From the NCBI RefSeq assembly GCF_026914265.1, contig NC_069133.1, positions 12,097,937 to 12,161,936 on the forward strand: 64,000 nucleotides of DNA. Reading direction: 5' to 3'. Under the pieces are notes generated by a model that ran no database searches, had not been told where the DNA came from, and saw only the letters and a list, made by a program, of their open reading frames with translations. Positions 35,807 through 45,850 of the stretch are shown here, piece by piece (the first letter of the stretch is position 1; every line of letters starts with the position of its first letter). The position numbers and the translations under genes were made by a program. Source of the stretch: Mya arenaria (lineage: Eukaryota > Mollusca > Bivalvia > Myida > Myidae).

Positions 35807-37210
35807 TTAATGCCATAAGATAAAAAGCGTCATTAAAATATGAATGATTCTGCACCCTTCTACCATCAGCCCTGAGTTGTCTCTTGGCTTGAAACATCTG
35901 TCCTTTTGTAGATGTTCAGCTATATCCGGATATGAATGTCTGTATTCTGACAAATGGTTTAATCTATGACACAGCTCACACAAGAAGTACGGCCAACCGG
36001 CACCATACTGAGCTTCATACTTGTCTTTCTCTTTCAATAACTTCACATACCGATCTTTGTCACTTGCTAAATTATTGAGATACTCCGCCAGTTTGGCTGG
36101 CGATTCAAACTCCGCACTGTTAACGTAAGTTTGTGTTGGAATTACCTTCCGGTAGTCTGCCCCGCCTCTTGCCACTAATATCCAGTCATGGTTGTAATTC
36201 ATCAAAAACTTCTCAGTTATATAGTCACTGCAGAAAGAGTTTTCAAAAGCAAGATAATACTTATATTTTCCAATCAACCTTTGCACATCATCAGGCTGTA
36301 TTTTTCCTTTACCACATGAACCATAGATATCTACATCGAGGCCGCTGTTTTGTAACTTCCTTACATAGAGCTCTCGTTTGCTTTGCGTTCTACAATTGCT
36401 TACAATCCAGAGAGCGGTTTTGTTTTTGCCAGTAAAGATAGCGTCATAGTCTTTCTCAATAATTGTAGTCCTTGTCTTTATAAAGCCAGCTCCATGAGGC
36501 ATATCTGTATCCAAATTAAGAGAACTAGACCAATTAACCTGATTTCGCCAGTGCGATGAGCTATACTCAGAAAAGCCACGCCCATAAGGACTCTCTCCAA
36601 GTTTGAATATCCATGCCTGGTCTGGATTTTCCCTTTTGAATGGTGGTTGTTGTCCCATGTGTAAGGAGCTCACTGTAAATATAACTGCATCCACATGGTT
36701 CACCTCAGAAACTTTATCAGTGGCGACACAGTTACTGTACTCACAATTGGTGAACATCTGTGTTGTGTCTGTTATATTTGTCCCTGGATCCTTATACCAA
36801 AGTATACGCTTTTTTGTCAAGTTGCTCTTTCTCCAACTTACACCAGTTTTGTATCTTATTTTCACGTCCATCAAATCGTTCAAGCATTGTCTATTCCAGC
36901 ATTTCCTTACAATAGCTGTAGTGTTTCCACTACTGTTTACTATTCCACTATTGTTTACTATTCCATTTCTGTTTACTATTCCATTACTGTTTACTACTGC
37001 ACTATTGTTTACTATTGCACTGTCATTTACTGTAACACTATTGTTTACCACTAATCTAGTTGTTATATGGACAACTGGTACTGTAGTAACAGGGTCATCT
37101 ACATGCAAATCATTGTTTTTGTGGGTCACCAACCATCCCAATAGTACACTTACACAAATCATAACACAACCTCCCCTCTTTATATATCTGATGTAAAGGC
37201 GAGGTATCAT
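35807..37210 (-). CDS. Alpha-1,3-fucosyltransferase-like, GT10 family (paralog 1)
   Basis: 467 residues; GT10 enzymes move fucose from GDP-fucose to N-acetylglucosamine-containing glycans in the Golgi. The layout is type II: short cytosolic tail, anchor about 14-30 (CVMICVSVLLGWLV), stem to about 115, then the catalytic domain. Family landmarks are NPDQAWIFKLGESPYG (195-210), WRNQVNWS (221-228), VDIYGSCGKG (293-302), the signature FENSFCSDYITEKF (322-335), and a C-terminal CELCHRLN. The stem (54-97) is a six-residue tandem repeat of the VNNSGI type rich in Asn-X-Ser/Thr sites. The C-terminus runs 22 residues past paralog 2 and ends hydrophobic (IIHILMTLFILW). The ATG at 37210 precedes the anchor and matches paralog 2. 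A TTTGCAG acceptor about 60 bases upstream suggests a 5' UTR intron. Activity is inferred from family. Confidence 0.93.
   Translation of the reverse strand: MIPRLYIRYIKRGGCVMICVSVLLGWLVTHKNNDLHVDDPVTTVPVVHITTRLVVNNSVTVNDSAIVNNSAVVNSNGIVNRNGIVNNSGIVNSSGNTTAIVRKCWNRQCLNDLMDVKIRYKTGVSWRKSNLTKKRILWYKDPGTNITDTTQMFTNCEYSNCVATDKVSEVNHVDAVIFTVSSLHMGQQPPFKRENPDQAWIFKLGESPYGRGFSEYSSSHWRNQVNWSSSLNLDTDMPHGAGFIKTRTTIIEKDYDAIFTGKNKTALWIVSNCRTQSKRELYVRKLQNSGLDVDIYGSCGKGKIQPDDVQRLIGKYKYYLAFENSFCSDYITEKFLMNYNHDWILVARGGADYRKVIPTQTYVNSAEFESPAKLAEYLNNLASDKDRYVKLLKEKDKYEAQYGAGWPYFLCELCHRLNHLSEYRHSYPDIAEHLQKDRCFKPRDNSGLMVEGCRIIHILMTLFILWH
36920..37051 (-). repeat. 18-bp minisatellite in the fucosyltransferase 1 stem
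   Basis: About seven in-frame 18-bp units of the type GTTTACTATTCCACTATT on the plus strand encode VN(N/S)(S/N)(G/A)I. Paralog 2 lacks it. Confidence 0.85.
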
Positions 37211-38039
37211 GTTACGTCGTATATTTTAAATACTATGACGTAAATTGTCTTATTATCTGCAAATTATCATTGCTTTGACCATTCGTCGGAAAGATAAGAA
37301 TCTCTCTCTCTCTCTCAAAAACAATTTATACTGTCCTTCTTGAAATCAGTTCGTCAGAAGGTACATGATGGTTTGTGTTTCGGGTTGTTCATACCCACGT
37401 TTTAAAAATGTTCACGAACATTAAAGTATACTTGTATTCATAGTGTATATCTTATTTAACCATTGGTGAACACAACACGTCGATTGTGTTAACAATATGT
37501 GCACTGTCAATATATTCGCTGATATGTCTCAATACACAAACCCAATATTATCCGTTTACAATCCAATCAGAACGACATAACACAAAAGCTTCCTTTTTGT
37601 GAATGATTTTTATGACTACGGTGAAAGCGCAAATATTTACACTCACTCGTTCAAATAAGAAATAACGGGGTCAAGTTACAAATCCAGTTTCAAATATCAC
37701 CGGTAAAAATATTGCGAACTGTAGATCCTTGATTGTACGGATTAAAATAGAATGCGTATATGATGGGATGAAGATAAAACCGTTTTATAAATTCAATATA
37801 TCCGATGCAGTAACAAAATAAAGTGATTGGTCGCAAACAGAATTATATATTTCCGTAACTCCCTCGAGAAATGAAACATGTTGTTTCAAATATTTGACAT
37901 TTCAAGATTTATTCTTTGTAATAATACAAAATGACTTTCACAACGAGGCACCCCCAAGAAGGAAACTGTACATCGTGTGGACCGAACTTTGCGTATATTA
38001 CTATAAACTGAATTGTATTACATATCATGAATAATAATT
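37211..38039. other. Region upstream of fucosyltransferase 1
   Basis: The first 70 bases resemble the region upstream of fucosyltransferase 2 (shared TATTTTAAAT and a TTTGCAG-type acceptor). A short (TC)n run lies at 37301. No other gene is seen. Confidence 0.45.
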
Positions 38040-38280
38040 CGACAAAGAAACTCCCTGCGCCCCTCCATCTTAAATCGTCCAAGTTTACTTTTCATTTCAG
38101 TTTTGGAGAAAAAGGTAATAAATAACGCCCAAAATGCACCATTTCTAGAATTTGCTATTTTTTCTTCGGGGAGAAACCCCAAACCCCCATGCCAACACTT
38201 TAAACTAAATATATTTCGTTTTTAAGGGAGGGGCTCATGTCACACGTTTACGCCCCTTTTAACGTCAAATCCTTGATCCA
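38040..38280 (-). repeat. Dispersed repeat family F, copy 2
   Basis: Matches 30600-30850 through AATCGTCCAAGTTTACTTTT, AACCCCCATGCCAA, TTACGCCCC and ACGTCAAATCCTTGATCC. The strand is arbitrary. Confidence 0.55.
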
Positions 38281-38589
38281 CACATCATATAATAGTATGT
38301 ATTTGTTTAGAAACAATGTTGTTTGTTGAGACCAGTGTGGGGTTTGGTACACGTAACTTAGTTTAACTCCCAGTGAACTCCTGTTTAGTCGACCGTTCCA
38401 ACGCAATACCCCCCCCCCCCGCCCCCCCCCACACAACACTTATAGATATTGTTTTTCCGTTTTGTATCCTGACATTCAACCATTGCCGTTGAATATTGCT
38501 TGTATAATAATTTTGTTCTGTTTTAAGACTATTCCGGGTGATTTGGTTCTGATGCGACTTATAGATAACCAATAGTCTGTATTTAATAA

Positions 38590-38745
38590 AAATTACACAC
38601 CACTGAGGGTCATATGACATTACAAAGACCGGCCAGACAATCCCCAAAGTTTTATATGGACCGAGGTTTTAGCCGAGGTCCATTCACCTTCGGGAGCTGA
38701 CTGGCCGTATTATGCCATATGGCCCGAAGTGGTGTGTTATATTTC
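38590..38745. repeat. Short hairpin element
   Basis: ACACACCACTGAGGGTCATA and a nearby GGCCAG block at the left pair with CTGGCC and TATGGCCCGAAGTGGTGTGT at the right. An inner palindrome (GGACCGAGGTTTTAGCCGAG and so on) caps it. Confidence 0.65.
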
Positions 38746-38857
38746 TTATATTATACCAAACACATTTTTACCATTTAATAATTTTAAATCGCCTTTGATG
38801 TGTTTTATTGAACAACTCTAAAAATGTTATGAATTGCAAGCAGCACTCGCCAATTTT

Positions 38858-38905
38858 ATGACGTCAGCGTTCCATATTATATTACGTCAGCGGTCCATAT
38901 TATAT
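38858..38905. repeat. Two 23-bp tandem units with a CRE-like core
   Basis: ATGACGTCAGCGTTCCATAT is followed at once by ATTACGTCAGCGGTCCATAT. The first has the full TGACGTCA palindrome. No gene start is close, so a regulatory role is not shown. Confidence 0.5.
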
Positions 38906-40418
38906 TTTTGGCGACTTTCGGACCAGCCAAAACCTGCTATGGATCGCTGCCGTCATAAAAAGAGGTTTTTATATTAAAATACATTGATATACGGACCGAT
39001 CAACTTTATATACATAAAGAAGGGACACATACATGTAAGGTATAATATTCATAAATATGATCATGTGCGAGGATGAAAAATCGAAATCCTGTTGCCCACC
39101 CCAAGGTGGAATACTCTTAGTGTTTGAACGGCCGTGACAACATTTTATCTATACTTATATCAATAAAACAATAGTTAAAAGGGTTATGGTAACGGCAACA
39201 GTAATTGATAAAGCCATTTTGATGTAAGTAGTGTTTACTTTTGTTGTTTGTACGTTAAGTGTCTTTCGTTCTGTGTATTTTGGACCCAAATATTGTGCCT
39301 TTAAACGTTCAGGGTATTAACTTTAATAGTTGACTACTTGGCTAGTTTGCATTGAACTATATATATATTTCTGTTATTTCGCTGTATTATTAAATATAAC
39401 ATTTAATATAGTTGTTTTATACTTGATACGTCTGATATTTTTGTCCGAAACAAACGCTCATTGATAAGTATTTTGACCCTGACTAATACCGGTAGACCGA
39501 AACTAGTATATACAATGCATAATTCGTTGGACGGTTTCCTTGCACTTGCGTTTAGAGGCTGAGGGATGTACTAATTGTTCAGGATTATCATTCTAAATAA
39601 TAATTATATTTGTTATATTTAAATTGATTCACCTTCACCTGCTCCTTTTTAATGGAAAAAATGTCTTTAAGCACGAACGATGATTCTTTGCCGTCCTGCA
39701 TGTTTTCTTCGCATTTACAAAAGAGAAGTTGTCACTATATAAGTCACTTGAGAATAGTATAATTTACGTAACATAATGCTATACTCACCTTGGTGTCGCA
39801 TGTGCTAAGTGGAAACACCTCTTCATTGTAAACAGTGAGATAATGCCCTGTGGTTTGAATTCTTTCTCTGCCAGCACTTTATACAGAACAATGGTCGTTC
39901 CAAGGTTATGGGTGTTATTTGTGAACCTTATGTGTGCAACTTACAAAGCTCTAGAGGTATCATTCGGTTTGAACGCTCATACCGATTTTGAGTGGAAGTC
40001 ATGCAGTCATTTCCAAGCGGTACATTATCTGTTTTTGCATTGTGTGCTTTAAATGTTGTTTCTATTGAATCAACAATTGCGCACATGAAGTTATAATTTC
40101 TTGGACAAACATGCCGACTTTCAAATAGTTATATTGCAAAGAAAACATTACATTCAACAACAAATTATTTTGTTACCAGAATTATGATTCCCAAACCCAA
40201 GGATTTATCTCGGATGGTGTCGAACCACAATTATATGCTTCTAGGTCGTTGTATCCCTTCAAGTAGTTCTTTAAAATGTTCCTTCCCATTTTAGTAGCAT
40301 TTCATGATGTAAATATTGAATTTTTGTATGCATTTTCAAGTTAGCATATGATTTATATCATATTTGAATGATATTTTGCAGGACCTCTCTTTTGGGTGGA
40401 TGGAATCAGAGATGACCC
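38906..40418. other. Intergenic between the two fucosyltransferase units
   Basis: AT-rich; no supported gene. An ATG-initiated 69-codon plus frame at 39843-40052 has mixed composition and no family resemblance. Confidence 0.35.
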
Positions 40419-41077
40419 TTAAGATGCGGCCATCACTGTGTCACATGGACGTTTTAAGAAAGTAATTGTAAACAAATCATGATAGCAAAGAAACAAAACT
40501 ATGGTAATATGAATATCTGGTATTAAATCAACAGACAAAGTGTTAAAAATTTCACAATGTTTAATTTGAATTGCAATATGGTTTGCACTCAATCCAATAA
40601 AAAAGAAAAGCGCCATAAAATACCCTGCAACATACATAGCATAAAAGAAGATGGCAAATCCCGACACCATTTTTCTGTTGCAGTTCGTGATAACAAGGTC
40701 ATCACCTTTTGATGGCGTCATAACTATTTCGTCATACTCTTCAGTAGGGTGCGGCAAGACATATTCATGTATGTGTCGCTGGTGTAAACATAACATAGAC
40801 AATGTTCAGACCGTCCAGTTTTCATTACAATACCATTTAGGCAAGAGCGACCAAAAAGTCATGAAAAGCACATCAGAGCTAAACACCTCATTAAACCGTC
40901 TGGGATGTCCATAGTCTATTCGGTGACATTAAATGTTCACTATCGTGAGTGACATAAAACGTTGCTCCATTCGTCTGATTCATACATGTAAAGAAAAAGC
41001 TGAAATGCATACAATAAGTATGTCTGCCTAAACCACCCCTTGTACTATAGCATGTCGTGTCGAATTTCCTTTAGTAC
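40419..41077 (-). pseudogene. Five-pass membrane protein pseudogene (paralog 2, 5' truncated)
   Basis: Parallels the gene at 32592-33347 from its EIRQDL loop to the last membrane segment (CNRKMVSGFAIFFYAMYVAG), then diverges. The first two membrane segments are absent: similarity starts at 41077, next to unrelated sequence. The third and fourth segments are recognisable at the DNA level but not in a continuous frame; only 127 codons at the 3' end stay open. It follows fucosyltransferase 2 on the same strand, as its intact relative follows fucosyltransferase 1. Confidence 0.75.
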
Positions 41078-41750
41078 GTTAACCAAAAGCCAAAACGCAT
41101 CGAATCACATTCCCGTTTTCCAAAGAAATGTTTGCAAAAAAAATGAGTCAAAGCTGAACACCTATCATTCCTAATCAAACTAAACTTTGCCAGTACCATC
41201 ACCTGAATTTTGCAAAAAAGAATTTGCAAATTAACAGTATCGTGAATGTGCGTAATTGGCTGCATCGTTCTTTCAGAAGTCAAAACTGTTGCTTCGATTG
41301 AAACCATTCATTTGCAGATATCTAGCTGCGTTTCTTATCGTTGAGTACTAAAAATAAATCTACAGGCACGATCTTTATATCTTAAAAATTATAAAATAAA
41401 GATAAAAACATTGAATATGTGTGTTTATTCATATAACAATGGCAATGGAATTAAGAATACAATTAACGTAATTTATATTGTAAACTTTTCTTTGTCTAAA
41501 CACACAATACAGTTATACTGTTTAATGGAAGTCTTCAAGCAAAGGAGTAAGGATGATAAAATGATTGTAATAATACAAATACAGGGACAAGCCTAATAGC
41601 CGATCAATCAGCGAAGATCAAAACAACATGAACGGATTACACATGCATCATAATAGTATCTTTATTAATGCATGTTGAGGTATTAATGATTCATAGTGTT
41701 AATGCCATAAGATTAAAATGTGCAGGATTTTGCAGTTTACTACCATTATG
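41078..41750. other. Intergenic, 3' of fucosyltransferase 2
   Basis: No gene recognised; likely includes the 3' UTR of fucosyltransferase 2. Confidence 0.35.
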
Positions 41751-42995
41751 TTAGTCTTTGTTATCTCTTGGTTTAAAACATCTGTCCTTTTGTAGATGTT
41801 CAGCTATATCCGGGTATGAATGTCTGTATTCTGATAAATGGTTTAACCTATGACAGAGTTCACACAAGAAGTAGGGCCAACCAGCACCATACTGCGCTTC
41901 ATACTTGTCTTTCTCTTTCAATAACTTCACATACCGATCTTTGTCATTAGCAAGGTCATTTAGATACCCCACCAGTTTGGCTGGCGATTCAAACTCCGCA
42001 CTGTTGACGTAAGTTTGTGTAGGAATTACTTTTCGGTAGTCTGCCCCGCCTCTTGCCACTAATATCCAGTCATGGTTGTAATTCATCAAAAACTTCTCAG
42101 TTATGTAGTCACTGCAGAAAGAGTTTTCAAAAGCAAGATAAAACTTATATTTTGGAATTAATTTTGCCAGGACATCAGGCTGTATTTTTCCTTTACCACA
42201 TGAGCCATAGATATCTACATCGAGTCCGCTGTTTTGTAACTTCTTGACATAGAGCTCTCGTTTGCTTTGTGTTCTACAATTGCTTACAATCCAGAGAGCG
42301 GTTTTGTTTTTGGCAGTAAAGATAGCGTCATAGTCTTTCTCAATAATTGTTGTCCTTGTCTTTATGAAACCAGCACCATGAGGCAAATCTGTATCCAAAT
42401 TAAGAGAACTAGACCAATTTACCTGATTTCGCCAGTGTGGCGAGCTGTACCCAGAAAAGTCACGCCCATAAGGACTCTCTCCAAGTTTGAATATCCATGC
42501 CTGGTCTGGATTTCCCCGTTTGAATGGTGGTTTTTGTCCTATTTTTGAGTAGCTGACTGTTAATATAACTGCATCCACATGGTTCACCTCAGAAACCGCA
42601 TCAGTGGCGACACAGTTACTGTACTCACATTTGGTGAACATCTGTGTGGTGTGTATAATGTTTGTCGCTCGATCCTTATACCAAAGTATGCTCTTTTTTG
42701 TCGAGTTGCGTTCTTCTCTACGTGCACTCGTATTGTATCTTATTTTCACATCAAGCAAATCGTTTATGCAGGACCTTTTCGAACACTTCGTTACTGGCCC
42801 ACTCATGTTTACTGTAATACTTTTGTTTTCATAAGATTTAGTTTGTATGTGAACACCGCTAACTTTAGTGTTATTGTCATCTGTTATTATTAAAGAATTG
42901 TTTTTGCGAGGCACCAGCCATACCAAGAGTATAGTTGCACATATCAAAACCAAACCTCCGCTCTTCATGAAACTCATGAAACTGCGAGGTATCAT
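41751..42995 (-). CDS. Alpha-1,3-fucosyltransferase-like, GT10 family (paralog 2)
   Basis: 414 residues, type II layout with an anchor about 14-28 (LVLICATILLVWLV), a short stem, then a catalytic domain nearly identical to paralog 1 (same NPDQAWIFKLGESPYGR, YGSCGKG, FENSFCSDYITEKF and CELCHRLN blocks). Two main differences set it apart: the stem has no six-residue repeat, and the protein stops at RDNKD instead of running into a hydrophobic tail. The catalytic domains are far more alike than the stems, as expected if selection or conversion keeps the enzyme part. The ATG at 42995 is shared with paralog 1. Only about 85 bases of ancestral upstream sequence remain before the segmental-duplication junction at 43080. 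Within them are two possible acceptors (TATTTCCTTTAG and TTTCGCAG). Confidence 0.93.
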   Translation of the reverse strand: MIPRSFMSFMKSGGLVLICATILLVWLVPRKNNSLIITDDNNTKVSGVHIQTKSYENKSITVNMSGPVTKCSKRSCINDLLDVKIRYNTSARREERNSTKKSILWYKDRATNIIHTTQMFTKCEYSNCVATDAVSEVNHVDAVILTVSYSKIGQKPPFKRGNPDQAWIFKLGESPYGRDFSGYSSPHWRNQVNWSSSLNLDTDLPHGAGFIKTRTTIIEKDYDAIFTAKNKTALWIVSNCRTQSKRELYVKKLQNSGLDVDIYGSCGKGKIQPDVLAKLIPKYKFYLAFENSFCSDYITEKFLMNYNHDWILVARGGADYRKVIPTQTYVNSAEFESPAKLVGYLNDLANDKDRYVKLLKEKDKYEAQYGAGWPYFLCELCHRLNHLSEYRHSYPDIAEHLQKDRCFKPRDNKD

Positions 42996-43087
42996 GTTAA
43001 GGTGTATATTTTAAATCATCTAACGGTAATTGTTTTATAGTCTGCGAAATATGATTGCATCTAAAGGAAATACAACCAATTCGGAGA

Positions 43088-43428
43088 TTTACACAGATGT
43101 CTCTTACTCCCAAATAAGATTAACCACAATTAATACAATTGTTTTAATATTCAAAAAAAATATGAATACATGTTGAAAACAATTGTTCTTAGGAAGAATA
43201 CCGAGTTTAATTTAAAAGAAAGGAACATAAAACACGGTATTTTTACCTTATGAAATGATAGTAGATCACAGTAAAACTTTAGCATTCACCAATCATTTAA
43301 TAGTTTTGCGTTTTTAGGTATTAAATACATAGTGACAATCTTGTTATCAGTAATTCATATTTTCATACATGCATTATTTAGTAAGTAGTTAAAGACATGT
43401 GTATGTATTGATTTGAAAGTGTGACTTA
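43088..43428 (+). repeat. Family D MITE, copy D7 (counterpart of D1)
   Basis: Same insertion as D1 by position in the duplication; only a handful of differences. Confidence 0.8.
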
Positions 43429-43709
43429 AGAAACATGGATAAGGTGCATATCCGACAAACGTAATGTTGAACTACAATTTGATATGAGTTATGTTTTGTA
43501 ATATACATTGCGTATGCTTCAAATAGTTGGAAAAAATGTTTTATCAAAACATCAATATTGCTTTCGTGTCAATTTAAACTTCTCTGATGAATTCAACAGT
43601 TTTGTTTTGTTTAAAAAATGTAGAAAATGAAAGAGGTTAAAATGTTTTGTGTTTTTGTGGATTACTAAATGAAATATTTTACGATGTGTTTATTTAAGAA
43701 AAAAGTTAC

Positions 43710-43835
43710 TCTGGGCTTTGCCAATCTGCACCACCGTCAATGTTGCTAAAACAGCGAGGAATATGGCTCGGTGAGTCTGAAAAAGAACGTGTTATTCAAA
43801 TTAAAATGTAGTCAGTATGCTACAATTCTTACCAT
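43710..43835 (-). pseudogene. Orphan 5' exons of the secreted-protein gene (copy B)
   Basis: The ATG plus donor (43835-43833) and the 67-base signal-peptide exon (43776-43710) are identical to copy A, with the same splice sites. Exons 3 and 4 lie outside the duplicated block and have no copy here. The next coding sequence downstream on this strand is fucosyltransferase 2, 0.7 kb away. Joining exon 2 to either acceptor before fucosyltransferase 2 runs quickly into a stop, so a protein fusion is not predicted. Confidence 0.55.
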
Positions 43836-43974
43836 AATTATGGATTCAGGTCATACTTTTAATCGCTCATAATTATTGTACTCCGTCGCTCCCGTCCGTT
43901 GCAATGGTGCAAACCAGGGTATTAAGAATAACTGGCCAATCGAGAATCAAATCAGGTCCATAAGCATGTTGTTC

Positions 43975-44260
43975 TTAAAGGCCTAGTTTAAGGAATGTTT
44001 GGCATGATAATCCCCTGCTGTGCATCTCCTGCTTATTGCACTGGTGTCACAGTAGTAGCCAATTTCCTGTGTATTCGTTTATTGGCCAAGGGCCATTTCT
44101 ATTATTAAACCTCTAAAACTGCACAGCAGGATACTCAGATCAGAGATCTAATAAGACAATTAGGCAATTAGATTAAGATCAACACACAGAGGTTGTTTAC
44201 TAAACACTTTTATTTCGGGGGGGGGGGAGCACTTATAGAAGGATTAAACTAGGCCTTTAA
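43975..44260. repeat. TTAA-flanked MITE (counterpart of 13450-13737)
   Basis: Same perfect 17-bp inverted ends; the G run is shorter here (11 versus 15). Confidence 0.8.
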
Positions 44261-44715
44261 TAAACATCAGGGGGGCTACAGTTTTAATGGCCGTGTAATT
44301 ATTGCAGCTTTAACACAGCTTGATACCAACAGTCGTGTATAATAACACAGATTTAATTTTACATGATGTTTGATTGATGAAAACCTCACGGAAGGCAGAA
44401 GAACATTAGCAGGGCTTTCATGGTGTTCCAGTTATTTAATCTTTAAAAACTAAATACGAGCAGACGTGTATAATTACTCAGATTTAACATTATGTTTGAT
44501 TAATAAAAACGCCATGAAAGGCATAACCACATTAGCAAAGGACAAAAACAATCTTTAAACAAAAATAAACGGCGTAGATGAGTATGTCATCGGAAAAAAT
44601 GCTGGAACGCTTCGATCCGTCCGAACAACTCTCGTATAATGGTGATTGAATGACACAAAATGCACGATTACATTAAAGAGGAATAACAAAAGTTGTATGT
44701 GACGCTACACTTCAA

Positions 44716-45184
44716 CAGATTAATAAATTATTCGAAATTTGTTGACACACATTAACCGGTATCGATGACAACCATACATATTTGTACGTACAAGCCTGAT
44801 TTTTGTATTCCATAGCCTATCTTTCTGTTAAAAACTTAGTCCAAACTAGCAAAACATTATTGAAGTTATTTGTAGATAATGAGTACAGTAGTAACGAGAA
44901 TTGCTTATCAAAATTCATGGTATCATTGTAGTGTTGTGCATAAGTCATACGGTTGATAGATATGTATTTAAGTTATAACTCATAACCGATAAAGACAATT
45001 ATATTAAATTATATGAATATAGTTGTTAAATCTGTGAATATATAAATAGAGTCAATCAATCTGTTCCGCCATACATGTATATATAAGTCATTGTATTACA
45101 TTGATTTGATCACGGGTCATGTTGGCCTATTTCAAATATGTATTGTGTGATATATTTCTTTGAATAAACTTTCTTCTTCTTCAA
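44716..45184 (+). mobile_element. 5'-truncated LINE or SINE-like insertion specific to copy B
   Basis: 469 bp absent from copy A, flanked by a repeated CTTCAA. The 3' end reads TTTGAATAAACTTTCTTCTT, an AATAAA-like signal plus a short TTC repeat tail as in several non-LTR families. No coding part remains. It differs from the 3' end of the full LINE at 53847, so it is another family. Confidence 0.6.
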
Positions 45185-45658
45185 ATCATTCGCTTTTTCT
45201 CGAATATGGTTCAAAGGGTTTATTTTAAATTATACACATTATTGTTTGGCAACTTAAACTGTTTTGCAAATTACAAAACTTTTCAACTGTGACGATTGGT
45301 CAGTTTTGCACGAGGAACTGGTACGATTTTCCCATTTTGCAAGAGAAAATGTAAGTGAGCGACAAATATTGAATTTCATCTTCATTATTTTATTCTACGT
45401 GCAGTTAATTCAAACCGTGAATACAGAATGCAAATTTAAATCCAATACGTTTCGAATCGAGAGAAATTCCAAGATCGTGGTCGCGCAATTGACATGTTGC
45501 AGGCCGGCCATACACTCAGACACGTATGCAAATGTGGTTTATTTATATTGTAATATTTCAATCGCGAACTATGCAGTTTCAACACAGTCACTAAAATCGT
45601 ATGAAAAAAGTGTGTATTTTGTGTAAAATATACTTTTCAATTGATGTTTTATTTTTAG

Positions 45659-45850
45659 GTAGTTCGCCTCTTTGGCAGACATGTGTCCAATATAACGAGT
45701 CAAGTGCAGAATTGGCAAGTCACCGGCTCAGTTGACGACGAGCCCAGGCGGTCTCACGGTAGGGTGAATACGCCGGCACAAAATGCGCAGATTATTGCGG
45801 ATCATCTCAGGAATATTTTCAGTACGCATCAGATCCTTCAAGGACAATAA
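45659..45850 (+). pseudogene. Tc1-like transposase DNA-binding domain remnant (copy B)
   Basis: Identical by eye to 14668-14859 over all 192 bases. Same incomplete domain, same stop. Confidence 0.65.

Noticed and set aside
36603-37196. 197-codon plus-strand frame antisense to fucosyltransferase 1
   Set aside because: Low-complexity product of the 18-bp minisatellite read in reverse; the GT10 frame explains the region.
39843-40052. ATG-initiated 69-codon plus frame
   Set aside because: No family resemblance, no splice or promoter signal, AT-rich surroundings.
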